Origin: Ectopseudomonas oleovorans
GTDB taxonomy: Bacteria > Pseudomonadota > Gammaproteobacteria > Pseudomonadales > Pseudomonadaceae
DNA length: 43,493 nt
Direction: 5' to 3'
Assembly (NCBI RefSeq): GCF_003052605.1
Contig: NZ_QASO01000047.1
Span: 1 to 43,493 of the forward strand
Under the pieces are notes generated by a model. It saw nothing but the letters and a program-made list of their open reading frames with translations. It was not told where the DNA came from and made no database searches. The position numbers were made by a program, and so were the translations under genes. This document shows, piece after piece, positions 34,295 to 43,493 of the stretch (positions are counted from its first letter, which is position 1; every line of letters starts with the position of its first letter).

Positions 34295-35698
34295 TTAGCC
34301 AATTTCCCCGGATTTATGCCTGTTTTTTTGCTCAATTTTTCCGATTTGCGGGCGTAGTACGGCCATGCGTTTCAGGTTCCACGCTAGGCACGCCAGCGTC
34401 CATCGCCCCTGACCTTTTCATTCCACGCAGCGAGAATTGCCGAAAGCCCAGCACCGACTTGATGATGCCGAACACCGGCTCCACCGTTTGCTTGCGCAAC
34501 GCATACCGCGCACGACCCACCTGGTTTTCAGCTTGTGCGCCATGTGCTGCGCCGGGGTGGCGTCGGCGGCCAAGGCCGGTGGCTCGGTGAAGCGCGCGCA
34601 GGGCGAGGGGTGATGCTCCTCTCGCTTGACCGCCATCAGCGGCTCGATGCTGCTCGCGGTGCAGGCGTTGGCATTGGCGGCGCTGTAGTAGCCGCTATCA
34701 GTCAGCAGTTCGCTGGGCTTGCCCAGCGTGGCGGGTAATTCGGCCAGTTGTGCCAGCATCGGCATGACTTGTTCCTTGTCGTTGCAGGCCTGGGTGACGG
34801 CTGGCGCCACCACCAGCATGCTGGTCGTATCCACCGCTGCCTGGGCGTTGTAGGCCTGTTCGAAGCCGCCGCCGGATACCGGCATGATGCGCGAGTCTTC
34901 ATCGGTCAGGTTGATCTGATCTTTGGCCGTCGGCCCCGCAATGGGTGGCTTGGGGGCTTTGCCGCGTGGTTTCTTGCCACTGGCTTTGGCCTTTTCCTCC
35001 CGCTGCGCCAGCTTGGCCTGATACTCAGCTTGCTCCTTGGCGAAGCGCGCCTTGGCACGGGCTTGGATCTTGCTCTTCGCCTCGGCCATGGCCGCCAGGC
35101 GGGTTTCACGGCGAGCGATTTCCTCTGGCAGATTCATGCCGTCCGGGACGGCCGATTGATCCGCCTGCTCGGCCAGGGCGAATAGCGTCTGCACTTCGCT
35201 CTTGAGCTGATTTTCGAGTTGTTCGATATGCCCATGGGACAGCGCGCTATGGCGCGATGCGTTGGCGTGGATCTTGGTGCCATCCAGACTGATCGTGCCC
35301 AGCGTGAGCAGGCGCATTTCCTGCGCCATTTGCAGTACCTGCACGAACAGGCCGGCCAGTTCGTCGAGAAAGCGGCGGCGGAAGCTGGCCAGGGTATCGT
35401 GATCGGGATGAGCGTCAGCGGCGATGAAGCGGAAGGCCACCGAGTCATGGGTGGCGCGCTCGATCTTGCGGCTGGAGAACACGCCGGTGGCGTAGCCATA
35501 GATCAGCAGGGCCAGCAGCATCGACGGGTGATAGGCGCTACTGCCACGCCCGGCGTACGCTTTCTCCAGCGCGCTAAGATCACACCCGTCGACGACTTCG
35601 ACGATAAAGCGAGCCAGGTGATTTTCCGGCAGCCAGTCTTCGATGGAGGGCGGCAACAGGTAGCTGGTGTGGCGATCGACTGGGCGGAAACGGCTCAT
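34295..35698 (-). pseudogene. IS1182-family transposase, two frameshifts near the C-terminus
   Basis: Starts at ATG 35698 (MSRFRPVDRHTSYLLPPSIEDW). The DDE-type core is present: ISLDGTKIHANASRHSAL, then DQINLTDEDSRIMPVSGGG and a LLTDSGYYSAANA segment. One base is lost near 34520, breaking KLKT from VGRARYALRKQTVEPVFGIIK, and a second near 34400 breaks that from WTLACLAWNLKRMAVLRPQ, where the frame runs to the stop at 34295-34297. The IS1182 transposase is thus split into three frames and probably inactive. Confidence 0.82.
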
Positions 35699-35801
35699 GC
35701 TGGGTCTCGCTAAGGGCAGGCCGCCATGATCGCAGAAAACCATGGGAAAGACCGACAGGCTGCTAGCGATCGGATTCGAGTGATTTAGAGTTCCCGGCTC
35801 A

Positions 35802-36719
35802 CTAAATGCTCCCGCCAAAGCTCTGCAGCAACATTATCAGCACGGTCAGAGTCAGAAAACCCAGGAGTGAGCTGGCGATCACCTGACTTGAGACGAAACG
35901 CGGTTCGGCATCGAATTCGGTTGCCAGGATTATCGTGAAGACAGCAGTGGGCATGGCCGCCATAACAATGAATGTATGCTGTGCAACACCTTCCAGACCC
36001 AACAGCTCACTGACCAGGTAGGCCAAGACGGCGCTGCCAATGAGCCTCAGGCCGAGTGCCGCCAATAGGCTGGCACCCCGGTCCAGGGCTACGCCTTTCT
36101 CAAGCTGGAAGCCCAGAATTAGCAGCATGATCGGAATTGAGGCCTGGCCCAGCATCTCTAAATGCTGAGCGAGCGCGAGCGGCAGGGTTGTATCCGTGAC
36201 GCGAAGCAGAAAGGCCAGCCCGATCGCCCATACTACCGGCAGCTTCAGGGTTTGTTTGAGGGGGCCGAGCCCCGCATTGTGGCTGCGCGCCGCGATGAAG
36301 ACTCCCAGCGACCAGCCCAGGATGGCCTGGGATGCAAAAATGATGACCGCGACAGCAAGGCCTTCCTGGCCAAAGGCGAGCAGGGCCACAGGTAGGCCCA
36401 TGTTGCCGGCGTTGGGAAATGCCGTGGCAAGCATAAACCCACTCTGCATGGGACGGTTGTGACCAAGGCTGCGGCTGAGCAGCGCGCTGACGGCCACCAG
36501 GCTGATGCTCATGAGCAGGATCGCGCCAACGATCCGTCCGGTCGCCTCCAACGGCAGGCTCGCATTAAGCAGAGAGTCCAGCACCAGCGCAGGTGATAGC
36601 AGGTATAGCATCATCTGGCTGAAAGGGGCCGCAGGGATATTGCGCCAGCGTTTGAGTCCGGCACCGGCCGCCGCGACAATCAGTATTGGCAGGATGACGT
36701 TGAAAAAAACGTTAGTCAC
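35802..36719 (-). CDS. AEC-family permease (auxin efflux carrier type)
   Basis: A 305-residue membrane protein with about ten hydrophobic segments. It has the AEC pattern: N-terminal VILPILIVAAAGAGLKRW, an AFPNAGNMGLPVALLAFG re-entrant loop at about 104-121, and C-terminal AAMPTAVFTIILATEF. Members move dicarboxylates, amino acids or other organic anions in bacteria; substrate unknown here. Start is GTG with GAGG 11 bases upstream. A sigma-54-type regulator fragment lies directly upstream, which may once have controlled it. Intact. Confidence 0.82.
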   Translation of the reverse strand: MTNVFFNVILPILIVAAAGAGLKRWRNIPAAPFSQMMLYLLSPALVLDSLLNASLPLEATGRIVGAILLMSISLVAVSALLSRSLGHNRPMQSGFMLATAFPNAGNMGLPVALLAFGQEGLAVAVIIFASQAILGWSLGVFIAARSHNAGLGPLKQTLKLPVVWAIGLAFLLRVTDTTLPLALAQHLEMLGQASIPIMLLILGFQLEKGVALDRGASLLAALGLRLIGSAVLAYLVSELLGLEGVAQHTFIVMAAMPTAVFTIILATEFDAEPRFVSSQVIASSLLGFLTLTVLIMLLQSFGGSI

Positions 36720-36814
36720 AAGACGAAAGACCTCGGCCGAAGTTGCAGGAGCGCAGGGAAAATCTGGGAATCTTCAGTGGCGCTCAACAGAGGCTTCTCA
36801 GCCGTGCAGTTGCG

Positions 36815-37018
36815 CTAGCGGGTAATGAACGTGTGAGAAGATACGTGAGTCCATGATTCCGTGAAAGCAGCCTTGTCCAGACCGTGCCTTTTTATTTTAT
36901 TGTAGAGGGTTTTACGAGGCAGCCCGAGCTGCAGCATGGTGTGCTTTATACTCCCGTGGCAACTGTTAAGGGCGCTCACCAGTGCGAGCGCTCGAGCATA
37001 GGAAGAATAAAGGTTCTT
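36815..37018 (-). pseudogene. C-terminal fragment of a sigma-54-dependent (DctD/NtrC-type) regulator
   Basis: The last ~65 residues of a Fis-type helix-turn-helix domain: ALVSALNSCHGSIKHTMLQL then GLPRKTLYNKIKRHGLDKAAF. This pattern is typical of NtrC/DctD-type activators. The receiver and AAA+ parts are missing because the ISL3 element end begins at about 37019. The AEC permease downstream was probably its neighbour or target. Not functional as it stands. Confidence 0.75.
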
Positions 37019-38056
37019 CGCGGATTCTGGGGAAAGAGCGCGTTGACAGGCAGGGAAGTGGGTAAATTGGCAGTCGCTCAACATCCCAACCCCCACACCC
37101 TGCTGTCGCCGTGCATCCTATTGATCTTGCCGCTTTCTGGCCAGGCTACGACGTCGTCGCCTCTCGCCCCGTAGCTGAGAATACCCTGCTGATCGAGCTC
37201 GAACCCCAGGCCACGCGAGTGCCCTGGTGTGGGCGCTGTCTACAGCCCTGTCCGTTGATTCACGAACGGCGTCTACGCCACGTGCGTGACCGCGACCTGC
37301 TGAATCAGCAGGTGCTGCTCCAATTGTCCATGCGTCGCGTCGACTGCCTGCGGTGTGGGCGGGTGACCGAACGGAACGATTGGCTGGAGCCGGCTTCCCG
37401 CCTGACTCGACGTTTGCAAGCCTGGCTCGAGGGCTTGTTGCGGATACTGCCCATCAGCCACGTCAGCCAGCTCACCGGCCTGCATTGGCACACCCTCAAG
37501 GCCCTCGACAAACGCCGCCTGGAAGCGGAGGCAGGCGTCATCGAGCCGGGCGACGTCCGGCGCCTGGTGATGGACGAGCTCGCCCTGCACAAGCGCCATC
37601 GCTACGCCACGGTGATCATGGATGCCGAGCGAACACGCGTGCTGTGGGTCGGCCACAGCCGCCAGGCGATTCGCCCATTCTTCGAGTGGCTCGGTGAGCA
37701 CTGCCGGCATATCGAGGCGGTCGCCATGGACATGAACACCGCTTTCGACCTGGAAGTGAAGCGGCACTGCCCTCAAGCCGAAGTGGTGTACGACCTGTTC
37801 CATGGGGTGGCGCGCTACGGTCGTGAGGTGATCGACCGTATCCGCGTCGACCAGGCCAACCACCTTGCGCGATAACAAACCAGCGCGCAAGGTGGTCAAG
37901 CGCAGCCGCTGGCTGCTGCTGCGCAACGCTGAGCACCTCAAGGGCGGCCAAGCCGTGCAGTTGCAGGAATTGCTCGCCGCCAACCAGCCATTGGCCCACG
38001 GTCTATCTGCCACCGCCAAACTGAACGGGCTTGCCGACCTAGCATCCATCGGCTGA
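37019..38056 (+). pseudogene. ISL3-family transposase, longer copy with frameshifts (right side)
   Basis: Start GTG at 37111 (HPIDLAAFWPGYDVV), ~90 bp inside the element end CGCGGATTCTGGGG at 37019. Residues include CGRCLQPCPLIHERRLRHVRD zinc-finger area, a HVSQLTGLHWHTLKALDK helix-turn-helix, VMDELALHKRHRYATVIMD and AVAMDMNTAFDLEVKRHCPQ. One extra base causes a stop after ANHLAR at 37875; the next frame continues to 38056, then a second shift loses the true C-terminus. The 3' part, from 37656 on, is in the inverted repeat. The left copy (5438-6083) shares this element but lacks ~545 bp of its middle. Confidence 0.85.
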
Positions 38057-38181
38057 TCTGTTTCTCGCTCCGCTTATTACCGAAACCGCCTAAAGAGATC
38101 AGAAGGCCAATCAATGCTGCTGATTTCCCTTCTGGAAGCCAGCCGCATGATGCGTTCGGGCGCGAAAGTCAAAATCTGCCT
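38057..38181. other. Unassigned stretch between ISL3 and GlcG-like gene, right copy
   Basis: Identical to 5313-5437 in reverse. It carries a short + strand frame ending KVKICLYPKLDAS that I do not recognise. No other feature is seen. Confidence 0.4.
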
Positions 38182-38622
38182 CTACCCCAAACTGGATGCC
38201 TCATGATGCCCTATGGCCGCCAAGCCCGCTGCCGCGCAGGCTTCGTCCTGCCCCTCGTCGGCCCCAGAGACGCCGATGCCGCCGATGCATTCACCATCGA
38301 GCAGGATCGGCAGGCCCCCGCCGAACACCACCAGCCGCTCGCGTCTTGGCAGGCCGATGCGCAGGCGCGGGTTGTCACCCAGCACGTCGAGCCAGTCGCG
38401 GGTGGAGAAGCCGAAGCTCACGGCGGTGTATGCCTTGTCTTCGGCAATTTCCCGTGAATGTAGAAAGGCGCCGTTCATGCGGAGATAGGCCAACGGCAGG
38501 CCGGAGTGGTCAACCACGCAGACGTTAATGCGCACGCCTAGCTTCTCTGCATGTGCCACGGCCGCACGGGTGGCGGCATAGGCGGCTTCCCAGTGCAGCG
38601 AGCGTTGATTCGTTGTTCTCAT
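38182..38622 (-). CDS. GlcG/HbpS-like (DUF336) protein, right copy
   Basis: Identical to the left-arm gene at 4872-5312 (146 residues), including the joined C-terminal end HHEASSLG. It is the last gene of the second meta operon, which runs right to left. The shared unusual end shows the operon and the transposon were already joined before duplication. Confidence 0.75.
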   Translation of the reverse strand: MRTTNQRSLHWEAAYAATRAAVAHAEKLGVRINVCVVDHSGLPLAYLRMNGAFLHSREIAEDKAYTAVSFGFSTRDWLDVLGDNPRLRIGLPRRERLVVFGGGLPILLDGECIGGIGVSGADEGQDEACAAAGLAAIGHHEASSLG

Positions 38623-38652
38623 GTGCCGGACTCTGTGCAGGAGGAGGCAGGT

Positions 38653-38844
38653 TCATCGACCAATGGCCTTGGCGCTTTCGCCGCCGATGCCGAAGTGGCC
38701 TTTGGGCATCTCGGTTATAATCACTCGCACGCTGGTCAGCGGCGCATCCAGGGAGCGCGAGATGGCCTCGCTGACTTCGCGAATGAGGGTTTCCTTCTGC
38801 TCGTCGCTGCGGCCTTCAAGGATGTGGATCTGGGCAATAGGCAT
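38653..38844 (-). CDS. dmpI: 4-oxalocrotonate tautomerase, right copy
   Basis: Second copy of the 63-residue enzyme, identical to 4650-4841. It has the Pro1 base and Arg11/Arg39/Phe50, and the same AGGAGG site. Confidence 0.95.
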   Translation of the reverse strand: MPIAQIHILEGRSDEQKETLIREVSEAISRSLDAPLTSVRVIITEMPKGHFGIGGESAKAIGR

Positions 38845-38864
38845 GGTGTGCCTCCTGAAGAAGA

Positions 38865-38885
38865 GGCCGCCCGGGCAGGGCGGCC
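38865..38885 (-). terminator. GC hairpin between decarboxylase and tautomerase genes, right copy
   Basis: Same 8-bp stem as at 4609-4629, on the - strand, just after the dmpH stop and followed by TCTTCTTC. Confidence 0.5.
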
Positions 38886-38892
38886 GGATGGC

Positions 38893-39687
38893 TCAGACGA
38901 AGCGCGCGGAGACGCTGCCAAGCCCCTGGTAGCGCACGGTGATGTTGTCGCCCGGCGCTACTGCGACGGCGGCGGTGATGCCGCCAGTCATGATGAAGGT
39001 GCCGGCCGGTATGTGTTCGTCGCGCTCTGCCAGCAGGTTGGCCAGCATGGCCACGCTGGACAGCGGATGGCCGAGCACTGCGGCGCCGGCACCAAGTTCC
39101 ACCACCTCGCCGTTCTTCTCCATCACCACGCCGAGAGTGCGCAGGTCGACCTCCTCGAGGTTGGCCATGCGGCCTCCGGTGATGTAGCGGGTCGACGAGG
39201 CGTTGTCGGCCACCACGCTGATCAGGTCGAACTTGAAATTCTCATAGCGCGAGTCGATTACCTCGACGGTGGGGATCACGTAGTCGACCGCGGCGATCAC
39301 GTCGCCGATATGGCAACCAGGCCCGACCAGCGGTGCCTTGGTGACCACCGCGATTTCCGCCTCGATCTTGGGGTGGATCAGCTTGGAACAGTCCACCGTG
39401 CCGCCGTCGGGCACGCTGAAGTAGTCGGCGAGAAAGCCGTAGATCGGCGTCTCCACGCCCATCTGTGCCATCTTCGCCCATGAGGTCAGGCCCATCTTCA
39501 GGCCGACGATCTTGTTGCCGCGCTCCTCCTTGCGCCGGCGGATTTCCCACTGGATGTCGTAGGCATCGGCGAAGGTCATCTCGGGATAGTCGTTGGTGAC
39601 CTTGTGGATGTCATGGGCCTGCAATTCGGCGTTCTCGATGTGCTCGGCCAGGGCCAGCACCTGCTCGCGGTTGAGGGTACGGTTCAT
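38893..39687 (-). CDS. dmpH: 4-oxalocrotonate decarboxylase, right copy
   Basis: Identical to 3807-4601 (264 residues). ATGA overlap with the aldolase stop is kept. Supplies the oxalocrotonate branch with the tautomerase; a long upstream frame belongs to shadow of the aldolase gene. Confidence 0.93.
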   Translation of the reverse strand: MNRTLNREQVLALAEHIENAELQAHDIHKVTNDYPEMTFADAYDIQWEIRRRKEERGNKIVGLKMGLTSWAKMAQMGVETPIYGFLADYFSVPDGGTVDCSKLIHPKIEAEIAVVTKAPLVGPGCHIGDVIAAVDYVIPTVEVIDSRYENFKFDLISVVADNASSTRYITGGRMANLEEVDLRTLGVVMEKNGEVVELGAGAAVLGHPLSSVAMLANLLAERDEHIPAGTFIMTGGITAAVAVAPGDNITVRYQGLGSVSARFV

Positions 39688-40724
39688 GCGCTCACCTTCT
39701 GGTTCTGGCGGGCCCGGGACATATCCAGGGCGAGGTCTTCGATCATGTCTTCCTGGCCACCGACGGTGCCGCGGCGCCCCAGCTCGACCAGAATGTCGCG
39801 GGCCGGCACGCCGTATTTCTTCTCGGCGCGCTGGGCGAACAGCAGGAATGAGCTGTATACGCCGGCATAGCCCAGGGTCAGCGCATCGCGGTCGACGCGG
39901 ATCGGCTGGTCCATCATCGGCACGACGAGGTCTTCGGCCACATCCATGATCTTGTAGAGGTCGATGCCGGTTTCCACGCCCATGCGCTTGCACACCGCGA
40001 CGAAGACTTCCAGCGGGGTGTTGCCGGCACCCGCGCCTAGCCCTGCGACCGAGCCGTCGATGCGCGAGGCGCCGGCCTCGATGGCCGCCAGCGAGTTGGC
40101 GATGGCCATGCCCATGTTGTGGTGACCGTGGAAGCCGATCTCGGTGGCCGGGTTCAGCTCGGCGCGCAGCAGGCCGATCTTCTCGCTGACTTCATCGGGC
40201 AGCATGTAGCCGGCGGAGTCGGTGCAATAGATGCAGTTGGCGCCGTAGCTTTCCATCAGCCGCGCCTGCTCCAGCACTTTTTCGGCGCTGATCATGTGCG
40301 CCATCATCAGGAAGCCGACGGTATCGGCGCCCAGCTTGCGCGACATGCCGATGTGCTGCTCGGAGACATCGGCCTCGGTGCAATGCGTGGCCACTCGAAT
40401 GGTGGAGACGCCACAGTCGAGCGCCATCTTCAGGTGGTCGACCGTGCCGATGCCCGGCAGCAGCAGGGCGGATACCTTGGCCTGCTTGAGGCGCGGGATC
40501 ACCGCACGCAGGTATTCCTCGTCGCTGTGCGCGGGGAAACCGTAGTTGATCGAGCGACCGCCGAGGCCGTCGCCGTGGGTGATCTCGATCAGTGGCATGC
40601 CGGCGGCGTCGAGGCCGGTGGCGACCGCGATCATCTGCTCGAGGCTGATCTGGTGGCGCTTGGCGTGCATGCCGTCGCGCAGGCTCATGTCGTGCAGGGT
40701 GACGTTCTTGCCTTGCAGATTCAT
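39684..40724 (-). CDS. dmpG: 4-hydroxy-2-oxovalerate aldolase, right copy
   Basis: Identical to 2770-3810 (346 residues), with SLRDGMH and GFHGHHN metal motifs. Pairs with the acetaldehyde dehydrogenase encoded just upstream. Confidence 0.95.
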   Translation of the reverse strand: MNLQGKNVTLHDMSLRDGMHAKRHQISLEQMIAVATGLDAAGMPLIEITHGDGLGGRSINYGFPAHSDEEYLRAVIPRLKQAKVSALLLPGIGTVDHLKMALDCGVSTIRVATHCTEADVSEQHIGMSRKLGADTVGFLMMAHMISAEKVLEQARLMESYGANCIYCTDSAGYMLPDEVSEKIGLLRAELNPATEIGFHGHHNMGMAIANSLAAIEAGASRIDGSVAGLGAGAGNTPLEVFVAVCKRMGVETGIDLYKIMDVAEDLVVPMMDQPIRVDRDALTLGYAGVYSSFLLFAQRAEKKYGVPARDILVELGRRGTVGGQEDMIEDLALDMSRARQNQKVSA

Positions 40725-40736
40725 GGTGCGACTCCT

Positions 40737-41660
40737 TTAGGCCAGTGCCGCTTCACGACGTGGCAGTTGAATGGTGCCGCTGGCGATTTCCTCGGCGAAC
40801 ATCTCGCCGGTGCGCAGGGCGGCGGCGGTCATGATGTCGAGGTTGCCGGCGTACTTGGGCAGGTAGTCGCCCAGGCCCTCGACCTCCATGAAGATCGAGA
40901 CGCGGTTGCCGTCGAATACCGGGCCATTCTTCAGCCGGTAGCCGGGCACGTACTTCTGCACCTCGGCGATCATCGCGTGGACCGATGCGGTGATCGCATC
41001 CTGGTCCGGTTCGGTTTCGGTCAGGCAGTGGATGGTGTCGCGCATCATCAGCGGCGGCTCGGCCGGGTTGACGACGATGATCGCCTTGCCTTCCTTGGCC
41101 CCGCCGACCTGCTCGATGGCGCCGGCGGTGGTGCGGGTGAACTCGTCGATGTTCTTGCGGGTGCCCGGGCCGATGGAGCGCGAGGACACGGTGGCGACGA
41201 TCTCGCCGTAGGCCACCGGCTGCACGCGCGATACCGCGGCGACCATCGGGATGGTGGCCTGGCCACCACAGGTGACCATGTTGACGTTCATTTCCAGCGT
41301 GCCGACATGCTGCTTGAGGTTCACCGGCGGCACGCAGTACGGGCCGATGGCGGCCGGGGTCAGGTCGACCATCAGCACGCCCAGCTCGTTGAGCTTGCGG
41401 CTGTTCTCGGCGTGTACATAGGCGGAGGTGGCATCGAAGGCGATGCGGATATCGTCCTCGAGCACGTGCGGCAGCAGGCCGTCGACGCCCTCGGCGGTGG
41501 TCTTCAGGCCGAACTCGCGGGCGCGCTTGAGGCCATCGGACTCGGGGTCGATGCCGACCATCCAGACCGGCTCGATCCACTCGGAACGCAGCATCTTCAT
41601 CACCAGATCTGTGCCGATGTTGCCCGGGCCTATGATCGCTACTTTCAGTTTCTTGTTCAT
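40737..41660 (-). CDS. dmpF: Acetaldehyde dehydrogenase (CoA-acylating), right copy
   Basis: Identical to 1834-2757 (307 residues), with GPGNIG and the Cys131 site. Turns the acetaldehyde from the aldolase into acetyl-CoA. Confidence 0.95.
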   Translation of the reverse strand: MNKKLKVAIIGPGNIGTDLVMKMLRSEWIEPVWMVGIDPESDGLKRAREFGLKTTAEGVDGLLPHVLEDDIRIAFDATSAYVHAENSRKLNELGVLMVDLTPAAIGPYCVPPVNLKQHVGTLEMNVNMVTCGGQATIPMVAAVSRVQPVAYGEIVATVSSRSIGPGTRKNIDEFTRTTAGAIEQVGGAKEGKAIIVVNPAEPPLMMRDTIHCLTETEPDQDAITASVHAMIAEVQKYVPGYRLKNGPVFDGNRVSIFMEVEGLGDYLPKYAGNLDIMTAAALRTGEMFAEEIASGTIQLPRREAALA

Positions 41661-41674
41661 CAGGCTGTCCTCGA

Positions 41675-42460
41675 TCAGATGAAGCGCACGGAGGCGCTGC
41701 CGATGCCGCCGATCTCGACGCGCATGAAATCACCGGCCTTGACCGGTTCCAGCGGAACCAGCGAGCCGGACAGGATCACTTCGCCGGCCTTCAGGCCGAT
41801 GCCGAAGTGGCCGAGGGTGTTGGCCAACCAGGCCACGCAATTGACCGGCGAGCCGAGCGCAGCCGCTCCAGCGCCGGTGGAGAGCAGCTGGCCGTTCTTC
41901 TCGACCAGCATGCCGCAGGTGACCAGATCGACCTGGCGCGGTGAGACGGCCTGGTCGCCGAGCACGAACAGCCCGCAGGAGGCGTTGTCCGCCACGGTGT
42001 CCTGGATCTTGATCTTCCAGTCCTGGATGCGCGAATCGACCACTTCGAAGCAGGGGATCACGCATTCGGTGGCAGCCAGCACGTCGGCGTTGGTCACGCC
42101 CGGCCCCATCAGGTCCTTCTTGAGGATGAAGGCGATCTCGCCCTCGGCGCGCGGCTGGATCAGCTTCTCGCTGATCGGCATGGCTTCGCCGCTGTTGTAG
42201 ACCATGGCATCGGTGAGGTAGCCGAAGTCCGGCTGGTGCACGCCGAGCATGTTCTGCACGGCCTTGCTGGTGACGCCGATCTTCTTGCCGATCACCCGCT
42301 CGCCGGCGGCCAGGCGCCGTTCCAGCATGCGCAGGGAAATGTGGTAGGCGTCCTCGACGCTGATGTCGAAGCCGCGGCTGGTCAGCGGCGTGACGGTCTC
42401 GCGCTGGACCATCGCCTGGTAGAGCTCGTCGCCGAGTTCGTTGATCAATGTCTTGTCCAT
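41675..42460 (-). CDS. dmpE: 2-oxopent-4-enoate hydratase, right copy
   Basis: Identical to 1034-1819 (261 residues from [10 protein letters not shown]). The longer upstream frame is not used because it overlaps the hydrolase gene. Confidence 0.93.
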   Translation of the reverse strand: MDKTLINELGDELYQAMVQRETVTPLTSRGFDISVEDAYHISLRMLERRLAAGERVIGKKIGVTSKAVQNMLGVHQPDFGYLTDAMVYNSGEAMPISEKLIQPRAEGEIAFILKKDLMGPGVTNADVLAATECVIPCFEVVDSRIQDWKIKIQDTVADNASCGLFVLGDQAVSPRQVDLVTCGMLVEKNGQLLSTGAGAAALGSPVNCVAWLANTLGHFGIGLKAGEVILSGSLVPLEPVKAGDFMRVEIGGIGSASVRFI

Positions 42461-42471
42461 ATCGGTCTCTC

Positions 42472-43320
42472 TCAGGAATGGAGGGCGTCGGCCTCGGCGA
42501 GGAAATTCTCGACCAAGCGGGCGAAACGCTCGGCGTGTTCGATCTGGGTCCAGTGGCCGCACTGGCCGAACACGTGTAGCTGGGCGTTGGGAATCCACTG
42601 CGCGAGGGTCAGCGAAGCCTGCAGCGGGATGATCCGATCCTCGCGGCCGTGGATGACCAGGGTTTCGTTGGGCAGGGCGCGGATATCGGTCTCGTTGCTG
42701 GCCAGATCGTCGACTCCGTTCTGCCGTGGCGGCGGGAACATCGCGGCGAACGACTCCTGAAAGCCGGGGCGGATACTGGCCTGGTAACGCAGCTCGGCCA
42801 GCTCGTCGTTGACCAGGGTGCGGTCGTGGGCGAAAACGTCCATCAGCCGGCGCATGCTGGCAAAGGACGGCTCGTAGCCCCAGACAGCATCCAGGCCCGG
42901 CGTGATTGGAAAACTCACTCCAACGCTGCCCATCAGCACCAGCCGGCGCACCCGCTCGGGATGCCGGATGGCCAGTGCCAGCGCCAGCCCGCCGCCGAAC
43001 GAGTTGCCGACGATGTCGGCCTGCTGGATGCCGAGGGCGTCGAGCACGCCGATGGCATGCTCGACCCAGCGCGCCTGGCTGTATTGTCCATCGGCCGGAC
43101 GTTCGCTGTAGCCGAAGCCGAGCATGTCCGGAGCGACCACCCGGCGCGTCTGCGCCAGCTGCGGAATGATCCCGCGCCAGTTGGCCCAGGCGGTGACGCC
43201 CGGCCCGGAGCCGTGGATCAGCAGAACCGGGAAGCCTTCGCCCTGATCATGCAGGTTGGTGCGGTAGCCAGCGGCGAGGATTTCGCGACCGATTTCAGGG
43301 CTTTGCTGCGGTGCGTTCAT
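42472..43320 (-). CDS. dmpD: 2-hydroxymuconic semialdehyde hydrolase, right copy
   Basis: Identical to 174-1022 (282 residues), with the Ser107/Asp228/His256 triad. Its ATG lies 10 bp after the dehydrogenase stop. Confidence 0.95.
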   Translation of the reverse strand: MNAPQQSPEIGREILAAGYRTNLHDQGEGFPVLLIHGSGPGVTAWANWRGIIPQLAQTRRVVAPDMLGFGYSERPADGQYSQARWVEHAIGVLDALGIQQADIVGNSFGGGLALALAIRHPERVRRLVLMGSVGVSFPITPGLDAVWGYEPSFASMRRLMDVFAHDRTLVNDELAELRYQASIRPGFQESFAAMFPPPRQNGVDDLASNETDIRALPNETLVIHGREDRIIPLQASLTLAQWIPNAQLHVFGQCGHWTQIEHAERFARLVENFLAEADALHS

Positions 43321-43330
43321 GGCCAGCTCC

Positions 43331-43492
43331 TCAGAGTTTCACACAGATGTTTTTCAGCTCGGTGTAGAATTCCAGCGAGTGCACACCCCCTTCGCGCCCG
43401 ATGCCCGACTGCTTGCTGCCGCCGAAGGCGGTGCGCAGGTCGCGCAGGAACCAGCTGTTGACCCAGACGATGCCGGCCTCGATCTGCCCGGC
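43331..43492 (-). CDS. dmpC: 2-hydroxymuconic semialdehyde dehydrogenase, C-terminal part, right copy (cut by window end)
   Basis: The last 53 codons and stop, identical to 2-163. The gene runs off the right edge at the same base as the left copy runs off the left edge. Confidence 0.85.
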   Translation of the reverse strand, partial: AGQIEAGIVWVNSWFLRDLRTAFGGSKQSGIGREGGVHSLEFYTELKNICVKL

Positions 43493-43493
43493 G

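Larger units (their letters stand above)
37656..43493. repeat. Right arm of the 5,838-bp perfect inverted repeat
   Basis: Exact reverse complement of 1-5838. It starts inside the ISL3 transposase, at the point where the left copy has lost its middle, and ends exactly at the window end, cutting the dehydrogenase gene at the same base as on the left. The perfect symmetry with the window edges should be borne in mind as a sign of contig construction. Confidence 0.93.

Noticed and set aside
34243..35762. CCGACAGGC repeated at both sides of the IS1182-family remnant, considered as element ends
   Set aside because: The copies are in direct, not inverted, orientation and only 9 bp long, so they do not act as terminal inverted repeats; chance or an older feature.
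1..43493. CRISPR arrays, tRNA or rRNA genes
   Set aside because: No regularly spaced repeats and no tRNA/rRNA-like sequence found on reading; the 12596-12698 tract has irregular short units only.

Overview
The window is GC-rich DNA from a pseudomonad-type proteobacterium. The meta-cleavage genes resemble the dmp/nah/xyl lower-pathway operons of Pseudomonas, and the middle carries transfer genes of the ICE family typified by the PFL_47xx genes and the clc/PAPI-type elements. Species cannot be fixed from the sequence.

Layout. (1) Positions 1-5838: the distal part of a meta-cleavage operon on the + strand, running from the 3' end of a 2-hydroxymuconic semialdehyde dehydrogenase through hydrolase, hydratase, acetaldehyde dehydrogenase, aldolase, decarboxylase, tautomerase and a GlcG/HbpS-like protein, then the 3' part of a broken ISL3-family transposase. 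(2) 5839-7888: the other end of that ISL3 element, a 156-bp element with imperfect terminal inverted repeats, a FAD-linked oxidase gene and a terminator. (3) 7889-10634: decayed IS110 (IS1111-type) and IS66 elements. (4) 10744-33388: a partial integrative conjugative element. Nearly all genes are on the - strand, from an RAQPRD protein down to a MobH-type relaxase. Two cargo blocks interrupt it: an AbiE toxin-antitoxin pair (12775-14446), and a tightly overlapping three-gene set (19905-24009) of a helix-turn-helix protein, a large N6-adenine-type DNA methyltransferase and a PD-(D/E)XK-like protein. (5) 33515-35698: a broken ISL3 transposase of a different type and a frameshifted IS1182-family transposase. 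(6) 35802-37018: an AEC-family transporter and the C-terminal stub of a sigma-54-type regulator cut by an ISL3 element. (7) 37656-43493: an exact reverse-complement copy of 1-5838, in which position x pairs with 43494-x.

Function. Each operon copy encodes the steps that take 2-hydroxymuconic semialdehyde, the product of catechol ring cleavage, to pyruvate and acetyl-CoA by both the hydrolytic branch and the oxalocrotonate branch. The ICE genes encode most of a type IV secretion (mating-pair) apparatus plus the relaxase. The coupling protein, pilus genes, integrase and att sites are absent here, so this looks like a stranded or truncated ICE. Its upstream end has been replaced by insertion sequences.

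The best candidate for an undescribed system is the regulator/methyltransferase/nuclease-like operon at 19905-24009. The two perfect operon copies at the window ends are either a real large inverted repeat that could let the 31.8-kb centre invert, or an assembly product; the sequence alone cannot decide.
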